Source: Erysipelothrix rhusiopathiae (GTDB lineage Bacteria > Bacillota_I > Bacilli_A > Erysipelotrichales > Erysipelotrichaceae). From it: DNA of 8,398 bases. Made by a program: the position numbers and the translations under genes. Shown one piece after another: positions 1 to 6,851 of this stretch. Location of the stretch: positions 1 to 8,398 of the forward strand of contig CADBTK010000009.1 in the NCBI GenBank assembly GCA_902797585.1, in the 5' to 3' direction. A model generated the notes under the pieces. That model saw only the letters and a program-made list of their open reading frames with translations, ran no database searches and was not told the origin of the DNA. Within the stretch, counting starts at the first letter, position 1. The number at the start of each line of letters is the position of its first letter.

Positions 1-272
1 GAACGAATATGGTTTAATTCTTCTTCAATTCCTTCTTGCCAAATCACAAAAGTCCCTTTTCCTCGTCCACGTTTCACCATTCCTTCTTTTTCTAAATCGA
101 GAATAGCTTGGCGAGCGGTAATTCGAGAAACTCCATATTTCTTTTGAATCTCAAGTTCACTTTCAATTTTGTCCCCACGTTTCAATTCTCCACTTAAGAT
201 TCGTTGGCGATAAATATCTTTTATTTGTAGATATAACGCAGGGCCTCCTTCTACTTTTTTTAAGCGTTTCAT
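1..272 (-). CDS. GntR-family transcriptional regulator, N-terminal part (runs off window)
   Basis: The reading frame begins at ATG 272-270 and stays open to the window edge, giving about 90 residues. The visible part is a GntR winged helix-turn-helix DNA-binding domain. It opens with PALYLQIKDIYRQRI, continues with GELKRGDKIESELEIQKKYGVSRITARQAI (HTH plus recognition helix), and ends in the wing, EKEGMVKRGRGKGTFV. The effector-binding domain lies outside the window. The form ALYLQIKDIYRQRI...GTFV is typical of the HutC/YvoA group, whose C-terminal domain would be UTRA, but that is inference. An AAAGGTGA SD sequence lies just upstream of the ATG. The gene starts 22 nt after the metallophosphoesterase stop, so it may be cotranscribed with it or use the weak promoter at 294-323. 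Its target cannot be inferred here. Confidence 0.9.
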   Translation of the reverse strand, partial: MKRLKKVEGGPALYLQIKDIYRQRILSGELKRGDKIESELEIQKKYGVSRITARQAILDLEKEGMVKRGRGKGTFVIWQEGIEEELNHIR

Positions 273-293
273 TATGGTCACCTTTATATACAA

Positions 294-323
294 ATTATAT
301 CATTTTCAATATTTTCTTGTCCC
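294..323 (-). promoter_or_regulatory. possible promoter for the gntR-family gene
   Basis: A perfect TATAAT (299-294) is preceded, after 18 nt, by GGGACA (323-318), a poor -35 box. The -10 overlaps the TAA stop of the metallophosphoesterase gene. The region is very AT-rich, so a chance match is quite possible. Confidence 0.3.
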
Positions 324-927
324 TATTTTTATTAATTTCAATCCACTCATCTAGGCTCATTGGTATATAGTCAGAGTACATACAGAAACAATTGATAATC
401 TGACAAGGCGTTGGTTCAATTGTCCCATCGACTCTAAGATGATCTTGTTTCGAAACAAAATCAACAAAAGTATCAATATATGCTTGATCTTGTGTGCTAT
501 GAATATGTCCATGCAACATATATGTGATAGGTTGCCCTTCTTCGTTTTTTCGATATTGATGGTTATAGCAAACAATCGGATAGTGAGATAAAATCACACG
601 ACGACGATTATCGCTTAACTCTTTATATGGTTCTACCCACCCGAAATATTTTGAGGCATCAAAGTTTTTCTCTTTTAGGAAATGATCATGGTTTCCTGTA
701 ATCAAAAACTTTTTTCCATTCAAACGTTCTAATACTTCTGCCGTTTGTACAGCTCTTCCCCAAGAAAAGTCACCTAATATAACAACTTCATCGTTGCGTT
801 TTACTTTCGAGTTCCATTGTTCAATCATATATTCCGTCATTTCATCCACATCTTGAAATCCTCGTTTATCCATAGAATCATTCAAACGTTGATGAAAAAA
901 ATGGCAATCAGAAATGTAGTAACGCAT
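295..927 (-). CDS. calcineurin-like metallophosphoesterase (COG4186-like)
   Basis: This encodes a 210-aa soluble metal-dependent phosphohydrolase of the calcineurin-like superfamily. The metal-site motifs appear in order: D7-x-H9 in YISDCHF, GD (52-53) in ILGDFSWG, GNHD (78-81), SHYP with H115, and HGHIH with H139 and H141. The N-terminal layout, with a VDEMTEYMIEQWN segment between the first two motifs, resembles the COG4186 group, whose substrate is not established. There is no signal peptide, so it is cytoplasmic. Three start codons lie in tandem: GTG 933, ATG 930 and ATG 927. AGGAGG at 941-936 is 2, 5 and 8 nt from them, so I chose 927, with 930 as the alternative. The gene follows a terminator and is probably read from the extended -10 at 950-958, possibly together with the gntR-family gene downstream. 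Confidence 0.9.
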   Translation of the reverse strand: MRYYISDCHFFHQRLNDSMDKRGFQDVDEMTEYMIEQWNSKVKRNDEVVILGDFSWGRAVQTAEVLERLNGKKFLITGNHDHFLKEKNFDASKYFGWVEPYKELSDNRRRVILSHYPIVCYNHQYRKNEEGQPITYMLHGHIHSTQDQAYIDTFVDFVSKQDHLRVDGTIEPTPCQIINCFCMYSDYIPMSLDEWIEINKNRDKKILKMI

Positions 928-949
928 CATCACTTCCTCCTATCGCTTT

Positions 950-958
950 ATTATAGCA
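950..958 (-). promoter_or_regulatory. extended -10 promoter for the metallophosphoesterase gene
   Basis: TGCTATAAT fits an extended -10 element (TGN plus a perfect TATAAT). No -35 is visible, because the region upstream is the terminator of the lipoprotein gene. Transcription would start near 943, leaving a leader of roughly 16 nt that contains the AGGAGG SD. Confidence 0.4.
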
Positions 959-960
959 TT

Positions 961-985
961 AAAAAAGATGGCATCTGCCATCTTA
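961..985 (-). terminator. Rho-independent terminator of the lipoprotein gene
   Basis: The minus strand reads AAGATGGC-AGAT-GCCATCTT followed by T residues. This is an 8-bp perfect stem with a 4-nt loop and a short U-tract (966-961). The TAA stop at 985-983 overlaps the 5' arm of the stem. Confidence 0.85.
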
Positions 986-1483
986 TTCGAATTCACATGC
1001 ATAAGAATTTTTATATTCTTCTTGCGTTTTCTTCAAAGAGATATATTGACTGTCTTTTTCTCCCTGACTTAATAATCCCGCATCAATCAACGCTTGAATA
1101 TCTGCTTGGTCAAAATTGATATCTGCAGTAATTTCAATCTTATCTTCTGCCATTTGACCAATAATACCAACACCAGCTAATCCTTGGTATTTGTCTGTAA
1201 TTGCTTGATTGATTTGTTGTTGAATGACATCTTTATCCATTGTATTTGGATCTAGACCCAATTCATCATATGCAATATGAGAGACTTGTTTCATTTGGTG
1301 TACTTCATCCCCTTTAGCAATGAAGGTCACACTGTCTCCATCTTCTTGGCGGCAAACCAAAGTTTTTTCACTTGTATCTTCTTCTACTACAGGTTCTTGT
1401 GTCGTATCATTATTAATAATTTCGTACACCTTTGAACATCCTGTCATAGAAAGTAATAATCCGATGAATAGTAATTTTTTCAT
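983..1483 (-). CDS. small lipoprotein, DUF1307/YehR-like
   Basis: This encodes a 166-aa precursor of a membrane-anchored lipoprotein. The signal peptide MKKLLFIGLLLSMTGC ends in a lipobox (M-T-G-C16) suited to lipidation and signal peptidase II cleavage. After an acidic linker (about 25-40) comes a single domain. Its order is VTFIAKGDEVHQM, then YDELGL, then KYQGLAGV, then a strand and INFDQADIQAL. This resembles DUF1307/YehR lipoproteins, which have no established function. C44 and C163 flank the domain and could form a disulfide. ATG 1483 was chosen because AAGGGGTG (1497-1490) sits 6 nt upstream. The in-frame GTG at 1492 is part of that SD and was rejected. The gene stands alone between two terminators. 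The family assignment is by eye from the motif pattern. Confidence 0.8.
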   Translation of the reverse strand: MKKLLFIGLLLSMTGCSKVYEIINNDTTQEPVVEEDTSEKTLVCRQEDGDSVTFIAKGDEVHQMKQVSHIAYDELGLDPNTMDKDVIQQQINQAITDKYQGLAGVGIIGQMAEDKIEITADINFDQADIQALIDAGLLSQGEKDSQYISLKKTQEEYKNSYACEFE

Positions 1484-1504
1484 GTTTAACACCCCTTCGG
1501 AGAT

Positions 1505-1533
1505 ACTTTACCAAAAATAAAAGACGGATTCAA
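1505..1533 (-). promoter_or_regulatory. promoter of the lipoprotein gene
   Basis: TTGAAT (1533-1528) is followed after 17 nt by TAAAGT (1510-1505), which is preceded by TGG, an extended -10 arrangement. Both hexamers match consensus at 4 of 6 positions. The -35 lies inside the stem of the upstream operon's terminator and the spacer covers its U-tract. Transcription would start near 1498, immediately before the SD. Confidence 0.45.
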
Positions 1534-1549
1534 CCAATGCGTTGATCCG
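1513..1549 (-). terminator. Rho-independent terminator of the amino acid transport operon
   Basis: The hairpin arms CGGATCAAC and GTTGAATCCG (one bulged base) enclose the loop GCATTG and are followed by TCTTTTATTTTT. The stem contains the end of the aminotransferase gene, including its TGA stop (1532-1530). Confidence 0.75.
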
Positions 1550-2606
1550 CCCATTGACTTAACTTTTCTAATCCTGTGGATATCATAGAACTATCTTGTC
1601 CCAATCCAAGACGTAAATACCCTTCGGCATTAAAACATGAACCAGGCACAAAGAAGATTCCTTCTTTTAATAATTCCAAAGCTAAACTTTGACTGTCTAT
1701 ATCCATCGTATACCCCAAGAAACATACTGTTCCTGTTTCAGGTAAGACGACATGAAATCGAGAATCTTTTTCTACCCATGAAGAAACAATCTCTTTATTC
1801 TTTTGAATGAACTGTTTTCCACGTTGTAACCATTTCTCTTTTTGATTCAGTGCACATTGTGCTAAGGCATCACTTAATGGTCCTGTGGAAATCATAGAAT
1901 AATCTCTTCGATTGTTGATGCAATCAATAATTTCTTTATTCGCTTTAATCCAACCATAACGAAGACCCGCTAATCCAAAAGATTTACTCAAAGAAGAAGT
2001 CGCAATCCCATACTCATATAAATCACTGATGGATGGTAAGGATACATCCGAACGATATACCTCATCACAGAAAATCAAAATCTTTTTTTCTTTGCACATA
2101 TGAATCAATTGATGCAACATCTCTTTGTTTAATAAAGCTCCTGTTGGATTATTAGGGTTATTCAAAATAATCATTTTCGTATTATCTTGAATAGACTCTT
2201 TCACTTCATTCAAATTTGGCAACCATACATCTTTTTCAAAACATTCAATGGTGGTTACTTGGCATCCAATCGATAAAGGAACGTCGACAAATTGTTGGTA
2301 ACCAGGAGTAAAAGTAATTACGTGATCGCCTTGTTCCAACAATGTTAACAATACCAATTCATTAGCTTCCAAACATCCATGTGCTGTCGTGATTTGATCC
2401 ACTGTTCCCTTTTGGTACATCGAGAGAATTAATTCTTTCGTTTTTTGATCTCCAGTAATGGCACCATAATCAAGAACCAATTCTTTTTGATCAAATTCCA
2501 ATTCTTTAAATGATAAAGCTTTTACACAAGTATCGGTCAAATTATAGATTGCTTGTCCTTCATAATCCGTCATCCATTGTTCAACTTTAAATGCGGGTAA
2601 TCTCAT
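1530..2606 (-). CDS. PLP-dependent aminotransferase, class I/II (fold type I)
   Basis: This encodes a 358-aa cytoplasmic PLP enzyme. Key residues are visible: the NNPNNPTG block with PLP-binding N153, DEVY (D181, Y184), [12 protein letters not shown] with Schiff-base K208 and phosphate-binding R216, and YLRLG with R332 as the likely carboxylate-binding arginine. The N-terminus ([23 protein letters not shown]) resembles a clostridial aminotransferase group sometimes annotated as capreomycidine synthase-like, from memory and not tested. These are slightly shorter than classical AspB. Substrate is unknown. ATG 2606 overlaps the TGA of the ATPase gene (ATGA, 4 nt), so translation is probably coupled. 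As the last gene of a T-box-controlled amino acid importer operon, it probably acts on the imported amino acid or a close relative. A lyase activity of the PatB kind is a less likely alternative. Confidence 0.93.
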   Translation of the reverse strand: MRLPAFKVEQWMTDYEGQAIYNLTDTCVKALSFKELEFDQKELVLDYGAITGDQKTKELILSMYQKGTVDQITTAHGCLEANELVLLTLLEQGDHVITFTPGYQQFVDVPLSIGCQVTTIECFEKDVWLPNLNEVKESIQDNTKMIILNNPNNPTGALLNKEMLHQLIHMCKEKKILIFCDEVYRSDVSLPSISDLYEYGIATSSLSKSFGLAGLRYGWIKANKEIIDCINNRRDYSMISTGPLSDALAQCALNQKEKWLQRGKQFIQKNKEIVSSWVEKDSRFHVVLPETGTVCFLGYTMDIDSQSLALELLKEGIFFVPGSCFNAEGYLRLGLGQDSSMISTGLEKLSQWADQRIG

Positions 2607-3334
2607 TGATAGAACACCTTACTTAAAAATTCTTTCGCACGATCGGATTTTGGGTTGGTAAAGAACTCTTCACTTGGAGCATCTTCAACAATCAATCCAC
2701 CATCTAGAAAGACAACTCGGCTTCCCACTTTACGGGCAAATCCCATTTCATGCGTAACAACAACCATGGTCATTCCCTCTTTAGCAAGATCGGACATAAC
2801 TTCTAGTACTTCTTTAATCATTTCCGGATCAAGAGCGCTGGTTGGTTCATCAAATAACATCAATTCAGGATTCATACACAAGGCACGAGCAATTGCCACA
2901 CGTTGTTTTTGTCCTCCTGATAATTTATTTGGATATTCATCTTTTTTATCTGCCAACCCAACACGTTCCAAATATTTCATCGCAATTTCATTAGCTTGAC
3001 TTTCATCCATTCCTAACACTTGAACAGGTGCTAACATACAGTTTTCAATCACTGTATAGTTTGGAAATAAGTTGAAGTGTTGGAATACAAATCCCATACG
3101 ATTTCTTTGTTCGCGATATTTTTGGACATTGTTAGGATCCATCAATTCTCCATCTAAATAGATCTTTCCTGATTCTGGTTTTTCTAGTCCATGCATACAA
3201 CGTAATAATGTACTTTTTCCTGAACCAGAAGGTCCAATCAAACTTACGATTTCGCCTTTTTCAATTTCTAGGCTAACTCCTTTTAAAGCATGAGTCCCAA
3301 CGAATTTCTTTTCTATATTATCTACTTTAATCAC
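2603..3334 (-). CDS. amino acid ABC transporter ATP-binding protein (GlnQ/HisP type)
   Basis: This encodes the 243-aa ATPase of a polar amino acid importer. All nucleotide-binding motifs are intact: Walker [10 protein letters not shown] (34-42), Q-loop Q85 in [10 protein letters not shown], signature LSGGQKQR (138-145), Walker B LMLFDEP with catalytic E163, D-loop SALD (166-169) and H-loop H195. The length and the FQHFNLFP...ENCMLAP pattern are typical of the PAAT family. The start is a GTG at 3334, giving [11 protein letters not shown], with AAGAGG (3350-3345) 10 nt upstream. The gene overlaps the permease stop by 8 nt and the aminotransferase start by 4 nt, so the three are probably translated in a coupled fashion. 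The protein would act on the inner face of the membrane as a homodimer with the permease. Confidence 0.97.
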   Translation of the reverse strand: MIKVDNIEKKFVGTHALKGVSLEIEKGEIVSLIGPSGSGKSTLLRCMHGLEKPESGKIYLDGELMDPNNVQKYREQRNRMGFVFQHFNLFPNYTVIENCMLAPVQVLGMDESQANEIAMKYLERVGLADKKDEYPNKLSGGQKQRVAIARALCMNPELMLFDEPTSALDPEMIKEVLEVMSDLAKEGMTMVVVTHEMGFARKVGSRVVFLDGGLIVEDAPSEEFFTNPKSDRAKEFLSKVFYQ

Positions 3335-4010
3335 TGGCAGCTAACCTCTTTTCTACTTTGGATCCAAACCATGAAACACTTAATGTCATCAACAAGTAGA
3401 ATACTGCTGCTAACATATATGGACTCATAACATCATAGTATTGTGTTCCTAATACTTGGGCCCCTTTTAACAACTCAATGGCTCCAATGGTACTGATCAA
3501 GGAGCTATCTTTAATTAATGTAATAAATTCACTAATTACCGGTGGAACAATTCGTTTAAAGGCTTGTGGCAAAATGACTAACTTCATCATTTGCCATTGA
3601 GATAATCCTAGCGTTTCACACGCTTCCCATTGTCCTCTATCTACCCCATTGATCCCACTACGAATCAATTCAGTTTGATAAGCTCCACTATTTATACTCA
3701 TCGCTATAATTCCAATCAAATACACATTAATACGCAGCACTTGACCAGTGATTGCGGTATAAAAAGATGGAATGACTGAGAAAATAATTAAGATTTGTAA
3801 CAACAATGGTGTTCCACGGATTAATTCCACATACACATTGGCCAGAGTTTTAGGAACAATGTGATTCGAACGTTTTCCGCTGGCTCCAATGACCCCTAAA
3901 ATTAAACCAATTAAAAGGGATAGCGCTGCTATCCCAACTGATAACAGCGCGCCTTTTCCTAAATATAGTATGTTTTCTAAAGTAAATATTTCACTAAATG
4001 CAGGAAACAT
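3327..4010 (-). CDS. amino acid ABC transporter permease (HisM/GlnP type)
   Basis: This encodes the 227-aa integral membrane subunit of the polar amino acid importer. Hydrophobic segments lie at about 21-43, 66-88, 93-115 and 195-216, with more in the 150-180 region, consistent with the usual five-helix core. The family motif [11 protein letters not shown] is at 62-72. The cytoplasmic coupling (EAA) loop is at about 117-150, with [13 protein letters not shown] followed by ILPQAF. ATG 4010 has a GGTGGAGGG SD about 7 nt upstream. Only one permease gene is present, so the channel is presumably a homodimer. It follows the binding-protein gene after 22 nt and overlaps the ATPase gene by 8 nt. Confidence 0.96.
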   Translation of the reverse strand: MFPAFSEIFTLENILYLGKGALLSVGIAALSLLIGLILGVIGASGKRSNHIVPKTLANVYVELIRGTPLLLQILIIFSVIPSFYTAITGQVLRINVYLIGIIAMSINSGAYQTELIRSGINGVDRGQWEACETLGLSQWQMMKLVILPQAFKRIVPPVISEFITLIKDSSLISTIGAIELLKGAQVLGTQYYDVMSPYMLAAVFYLLMTLSVSWFGSKVEKRLAASD

Positions 4011-4032
4011 ATCGATCCCTCCACCTTTCTTC

Positions 4033-4800
4033 TTATTCAGTTTCTAATGGTGCTAAATCATATTTTTCGCAAAGTTTTGCGTAATCTTCACTGGCTAAGA
4101 ATTTTTCAATACATTTGTTCATTTTTTCGATAACTTCTGTATTTCCTTCTTTAGCAATAATGAAGTTCTTTTCATCCAACAAAGATTCTTCCAACATTTT
4201 GAATTCTCCATTGGCTACATAGTTTTTCGCAACTCCTAAGTCAACTACAGCTGCATCGTATTGATGAGCAGATAATGCGTTCATAATATCTTGTACATTT
4301 TTCAATCCAGTTACTTTGGCATCTTCGATGTCATTAGCTGCTTGTTCAGCAGTTGCTCCAGTTTGAGCAGCAATTGATTTCCCTTTTAATTCTTCCACAC
4401 TTGTGATTTCAGAATCGGCTGGTAAAATTGCCACTTGGCTTGTTCCTAAATATGGATTTGACCATTCTACTTTACGATCTTCAGAGTAAGTAAATCCGGA
4501 GATTCCTAAATCTACTTGGTCCCCTTGGATTTGAGTGATGATGTTGTCAAAGTCCATTTGTTTGAACTCCAATGTCACATCTTCTCCCTCTTCTTCTAAA
4601 TATTTTTGGAATAAGTCAACCATTTCAATATCGAATCCTTGCATATTATTTTCTTTATCCAAGTATTCATATGGTTTGTAATCTGGACTAATTCCAATTG
4701 TTAATACATTTCCACTTTTTTCTTCTTTTTGTGCTGAACCACAGGCAACCAATGAAGTTACCATTGCTACAGCCGCTGCAACTTTAAATAACTTTTTCAT
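4033..4800 (-). CDS. amino acid ABC transporter substrate-binding lipoprotein (SBP_bac_3)
   Basis: This encodes a 255-aa extracellular binding protein, anchored by a lipid. The signal peptide MKKLFKVAAAVAMVTSLVAC ends in the lipobox L-V-A-C20. The mature domain follows family 3 solute-binding proteins: TIGISPDYKPYEYLD, then GFDIEMVDLF, then GDQVDLGISGFTYSEDRKVEWSNPY, then a hinge crossing near AILPADS, then GKSIAAQTGATAEQ and YDAAVVDLGVAKNYV. This family binds polar or charged amino acids, amines or cystine. The ligand cannot be read from the sequence. AAGGAG (4813-4808) lies 7 nt before ATG 4800. It is the first gene of the operon, directly behind the T-box terminator, so its expression depends on antitermination. 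Confidence 0.96.
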   Translation of the reverse strand: MKKLFKVAAAVAMVTSLVACGSAQKEEKSGNVLTIGISPDYKPYEYLDKENNMQGFDIEMVDLFQKYLEEEGEDVTLEFKQMDFDNIITQIQGDQVDLGISGFTYSEDRKVEWSNPYLGTSQVAILPADSEITSVEELKGKSIAAQTGATAEQAANDIEDAKVTGLKNVQDIMNALSAHQYDAAVVDLGVAKNYVANGEFKMLEESLLDEKNFIIAKEGNTEVIEKMNKCIEKFLASEDYAKLCEKYDLAPLETE

Positions 4801-4818
4801 TTTCTTTCTCCTTCTAAC

Positions 4819-4848
4819 AAAAAAACGCCCTTATATAACATAAGGACG
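4819..4848 (-). terminator. T-box leader terminator (attenuator)
   Basis: CGTCCTTAT-GTTAT-ATAAGGGCG forms a 9-bp stem (one G·U pair), followed by seven T residues (4825-4819). The 5' arm, CGTCC, is also needed for the antiterminator that contains the T-box sequence, so the two structures exclude each other. This is the standard T-box switch. Confidence 0.93.
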
Positions 4849-5042
4849 ATATAATCGCGGTACCACCTAAATTCCATCCATCTTTCATGGATGACACCTC
4901 ATTCTTAACGCGAATTCACGACATTGCCTCAAACTTCGACAATGTAACTCCAAGACACGTTCCAAGTTTTCTTCTTTGTGGCTTGCACCAACCGCCAGTT
5001 CTCTAAAAAGCATCCAACTTGTACTACTTCTCTTCTTTGTTA
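4819..5042 (-). promoter_or_regulatory. T-box riboswitch controlling the amino acid ABC operon
   Basis: This leader of about 220 nt senses uncharged tRNA. The hallmark AGGTGGTACCGCG is at 4868-4856, with its UGGU ready to pair with a tRNA acceptor end, and the antiterminator arms CGAU/AUCG follow. Stem III is CAUCCAU-GAAAG-AUGGAUG. Stem I shows AGUA (5025-5022) next to the helix CAAGUU/AACUUG, and the distal AGAGA...CUGGCGGUUGGUG elements near 5004-4984. Opposite AGUA, the specifier side reads GAACGUGUC (4962-4954). Taking the codon one nucleotide after the conserved GAA, as I recall for characterised T-boxes, gives GUG (Val, 4958-4956). CGU (Arg), UGU (Cys) or ACG (Thr) are shifted readings. 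A polar amino acid importer fits Val poorly, so the specificity is left open. The leader 5' end is set by the promoter at 5049-5076. Confidence 0.95.
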
Positions 5043-5048
5043 ACTCAC

Positions 5049-5076
5049 ATTATACAGAACTTTAATGATAATGCAA
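5049..5076 (-). promoter_or_regulatory. promoter of the T-box/ABC operon
   Basis: TTGCAT (5076-5071), 16 nt of spacer, then a perfect TATAAT (5054-5049). Transcription would start near 5042, just ahead of the 5' strand of T-box stem I, which is the expected position. Confidence 0.7.
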
Positions 5077-5081
5077 ATACT

Positions 5082-5107
5082 TTTCATTTTATGAAAGAAT
5101 TTTTCAT
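5082..5107. repeat. alternating inverted half-sites TTTCAT/ATGAAA upstream of the operon promoter
   Basis: Plus strand: TTTCAT (5082-5087), TTT, ATGAAA (5091-5096), GAATT, TTTCAT (5102-5107). These form two overlapping inverted repeats with exact 6-bp arms, ending 5 bp upstream of the -35 box. They could be an operator, but AT-rich DNA makes such repeats fairly easily. The rest of the gap (about 5108-5185) holds no gene I can support. Confidence 0.4.
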
Positions 5108-5185
5108 AGTTGTTCATTCACAATCTTATATTGGCGACAGAACCAAAAAACACCTTTCTTTAAAACATTTTTCATAACATTCACT

Positions 5186-5215
5186 AAAAAACAAGAAATC
5201 AAATGATCTCTTGTT
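5186..5215 (-). terminator. Rho-independent terminator after the PFL-like gene
   Basis: The minus strand reads AACAAGAGATC-ATTT-GATTTCTTGTT followed by T residues. This is an 11-bp stem including one G·U pair, with a U-tract at about 5191-5186. The TAA stop (5216-5214) overlaps the base of the stem. Confidence 0.85.
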
Positions 5216-6569
5216 AGTTTTTTAATGATTGCATTGGCGCTGGAATTCTTCCACCACGAGATACCATTATTTCATTATTCGTTTGGTTAATGTTCATGAC
5301 TGGCCCTTGTCCTAATAAACCACCGAAATCTAAAATATCTCCTACTTCCTTACCAATAGCTGGAATTAAACGAACAGCCGTTGTTTTTGAGTTAACCATT
5401 CCAATCGCTGCTTCATCAGCAATTATACCTGAGATAACACTTTCACTAGTATCTCCTGGAATAACAATCATATCCAATCCCACACTACATACAGCTGTCA
5501 TAGCTTCTAGTTTTTCTAAGTTCAATATATCTTTTTGAACCGCATCAATCATACCAGCATCTTCACTCACTGGAATAAAAGCTCCAGAAAGTCCTCCTAC
5601 ATTACTAGTGGCCATGACTCCACCTTTTTTAACGGCATCATTTAACATAGCTAAACATGCAGTTGTTCCATAGGCTCCACATGTTTCTAATCCCATTTCT
5701 TCTAAGATGTGGGCTACACTATCTCCAACAGCTGGTGTTGGTGCTAATGATAAATCAACAATTCCAAAAGGAACTCCTAGTTTTTCACTGGCTACCGTAC
5801 CTACCAACTGTCCCATACGGGTAATTTTAAAGGCTGTTTTTTTGATTAAGTCTGCCAATTGATCCATACGCAAGTCTTTATCTGCTTTTGCCAAGGCTGC
5901 ACGTACCACACCTGGACCAGAAACACCAACATTAATAACACAATCGGCTTCTCCAACTCCATGGAAGGCTCCTGCCATAAATGGATTATCTTCTGGTGCA
6001 TTGCAGAAAACTACAAGTTTGGCTGCTCCTAGACAGTTATTGTCTTGAGTTTGTAAAGAACACTCTTTTATGATGTGCCCCATTTGTTTAACCGCATCCA
6101 TATTAATTCCTGCTTTTGTACTTCCTACATTTACACTGGCACAAACATGACTTGTCAATGCCAAAGCGCGAGGAATAGACTCAATCAATTCTTGATCACC
6201 AGCTGAGAATCCTTTTTGTACCAAAGCGGAGTATCCACCAATAAAATCAACACCCAGTTTTTGCGCACAACGCTCTAGCGTCAATGCATATTTTACTGGA
6301 TCTCCATGACTGGCAGCTACCAACATCGCAATTGGGGTTACACTGATTCGTTTATTTACAACTGGAATTCCATATGTTTGTTCAATCTCTTGACCTACAC
6401 TCACTAAGTTTTTGGCCAATCGACAAATCTTTTCTTCTACTTTTCGACAAGAGGCATCGATATCTGGATCCACACAATCTAATAAACTAATTCCCATTGT
6501 AATGGTACGAATATCTAGCGTCTCCTCATCAATCATCTTTATGGTTTGAAGGATTTCTTCTACTTGCAT
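5214..6569 (-). CDS. PFL-like family protein (UPF0210/DUF711)
   Basis: This encodes a 451-aa cytoplasmic protein matching the UPF0210/DUF711 family, named for a fold resembling pyruvate formate-lyase; its biochemical role is not established to my knowledge. Recognisable blocks are [13 protein letters not shown] (20-32), [13 protein letters not shown] (71-83), [10 protein letters not shown] (111-120), [18 protein letters not shown] (143-160), [12 protein letters not shown] (211-222), [31 protein letters not shown] (256-286, continuous), [18 protein letters not shown] (320-337) and the C-terminal [11 protein letters not shown] (435-445). I see no RVxGY glycyl-radical motif, so glycyl-radical chemistry is unlikely. 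It lies 9 nt after the ACT-domain gene, and this pair is conserved in many bacteria. ATG 6569 has AGGAGG 5 nt upstream. The length is as expected for the family and the frame is intact. Confidence 0.95.
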   Translation of the reverse strand: MQVEEILQTIKMIDEETLDIRTITMGISLLDCVDPDIDASCRKVEEKICRLAKNLVSVGQEIEQTYGIPVVNKRISVTPIAMLVAASHGDPVKYALTLERCAQKLGVDFIGGYSALVQKGFSAGDQELIESIPRALALTSHVCASVNVGSTKAGINMDAVKQMGHIIKECSLQTQDNNCLGAAKLVVFCNAPEDNPFMAGAFHGVGEADCVINVGVSGPGVVRAALAKADKDLRMDQLADLIKKTAFKITRMGQLVGTVASEKLGVPFGIVDLSLAPTPAVGDSVAHILEEMGLETCGAYGTTACLAMLNDAVKKGGVMATSNVGGLSGAFIPVSEDAGMIDAVQKDILNLEKLEAMTAVCSVGLDMIVIPGDTSESVISGIIADEAAIGMVNSKTTAVRLIPAIGKEVGDILDFGGLLGQGPVMNINQTNNEIMVSRGGRIPAPMQSLKN

Positions 6570-6574
6570 ACATT

Positions 6575-6581
6575 CCTCCTA
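6575..6581 (-). promoter_or_regulatory. SD sequence fused to the ACT gene stop codon (TAGGAGG)
   Basis: The amber stop of the ACT gene (6581-6579) is the start of TAGGAGG, the ribosome binding site of the PFL-like gene. The following ATG is 9 nt after the stop and in the same frame. Confidence 0.8.
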
Positions 6582-6839
6582 TATACGGTGCATGGAATTA
6601 AAAATGTCTTGGTGCATTACACGAATGACCAATTCTTTTTCTTTTCCAACCGACTCCATATGTTGTGCAAATGGTGCTAAATCATTTGTGCATTCGATGA
6701 CCATTGTCATAGTAAAAATATCGTCTACAATCGTTTGTGATACATCTAATATATTCATATTAGCATCAGCACATTCATTAGCTACCCATGCCAAAATCCC
6801 TACTCGGTCTTTACCGATAACACTAATAACAGCTTTCAT
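6579..6839 (-). CDS. ACT domain-containing protein (UPF0237 type)
   Basis: This encodes an 86-aa single ACT domain. The N-terminal strand-turn MKAVISVIGKDRVGILAWVA carries the G-x-D-R-x-G-I ligand-binding turn (9-15), followed by helix 1, then ADANMNILDVSQTIVDDIFTMTMVIE (β2-β3) and a second helix. Small stand-alone ACT proteins usually act as dimers or higher oligomers that bind amino acids or similar small ligands. This one matches the UPF0237 group that precedes UPF0210 genes, as with the SP_0238/SP_0239 pair of Streptococcus pneumoniae. A regulatory or ligand-sensing role for the PFL-like partner is inferred from that linkage. ATG 6839 has AGGAGG 5 nt upstream, within the stop of the preceding gene. 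GcvR-like regulators are related but have two ACT domains. Confidence 0.93.
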   Translation of the reverse strand: MKAVISVIGKDRVGILAWVANECADANMNILDVSQTIVDDIFTMTMVIECTNDLAPFAQHMESVGKEKELVIRVMHQDIFNSMHRI

Positions 6840-6844
6840 AGTTT

Positions 6845-6851
6845 CCTCCTA
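6845..6851 (-). promoter_or_regulatory. SD sequence fused to the upstream gene's stop codon (TAGGAGG)
   Basis: The amber stop of the unrecognised gene (6851-6849) is the first part of TAGGAGG, the ribosome binding site for the ACT gene. As at the next junction, the ATG follows 9 nt after the stop and in frame. Confidence 0.8.

Noticed and set aside
817..1119. Plus-strand ORF of about 100 codons spanning the metallophosphoesterase and lipoprotein genes
   Set aside because: It is antisense to two well-supported genes and a terminator, with no recognisable protein features. The same applies to the other plus-strand ORFs, such as 2655-2999 and 6592-6909.
1484..1492. GTG 1492 as the lipoprotein start (three extra residues)
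   Set aside because: The GTG is part of the AAGGGGTG SD sequence, which is well spaced for ATG 1483.
5060..5076. Fur-like or ArgR-like box near AATGATAATGCAAA
   Set aside because: Only one half-site resembles a Fur box and the second half does not match. The ArgR pattern does not fit either.
5130..5144. GGTTCTGTCGCCA on the minus strand, loosely like the terminal inverted repeat of IS6-family elements (GGTTCTGTTGCAA)
   Set aside because: There is no transposase remnant, no partner inverted repeat and no target duplication, and the match is short and imperfect.
5104..5175. A 23-codon minus-strand ORF (starts MKNVLKKGVFWF) between the PFL terminator and the T-box promoter
   Set aside because: It has no SD, is very short, and overlaps the half-site repeats upstream of the promoter. 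Chance is more likely than a gene.
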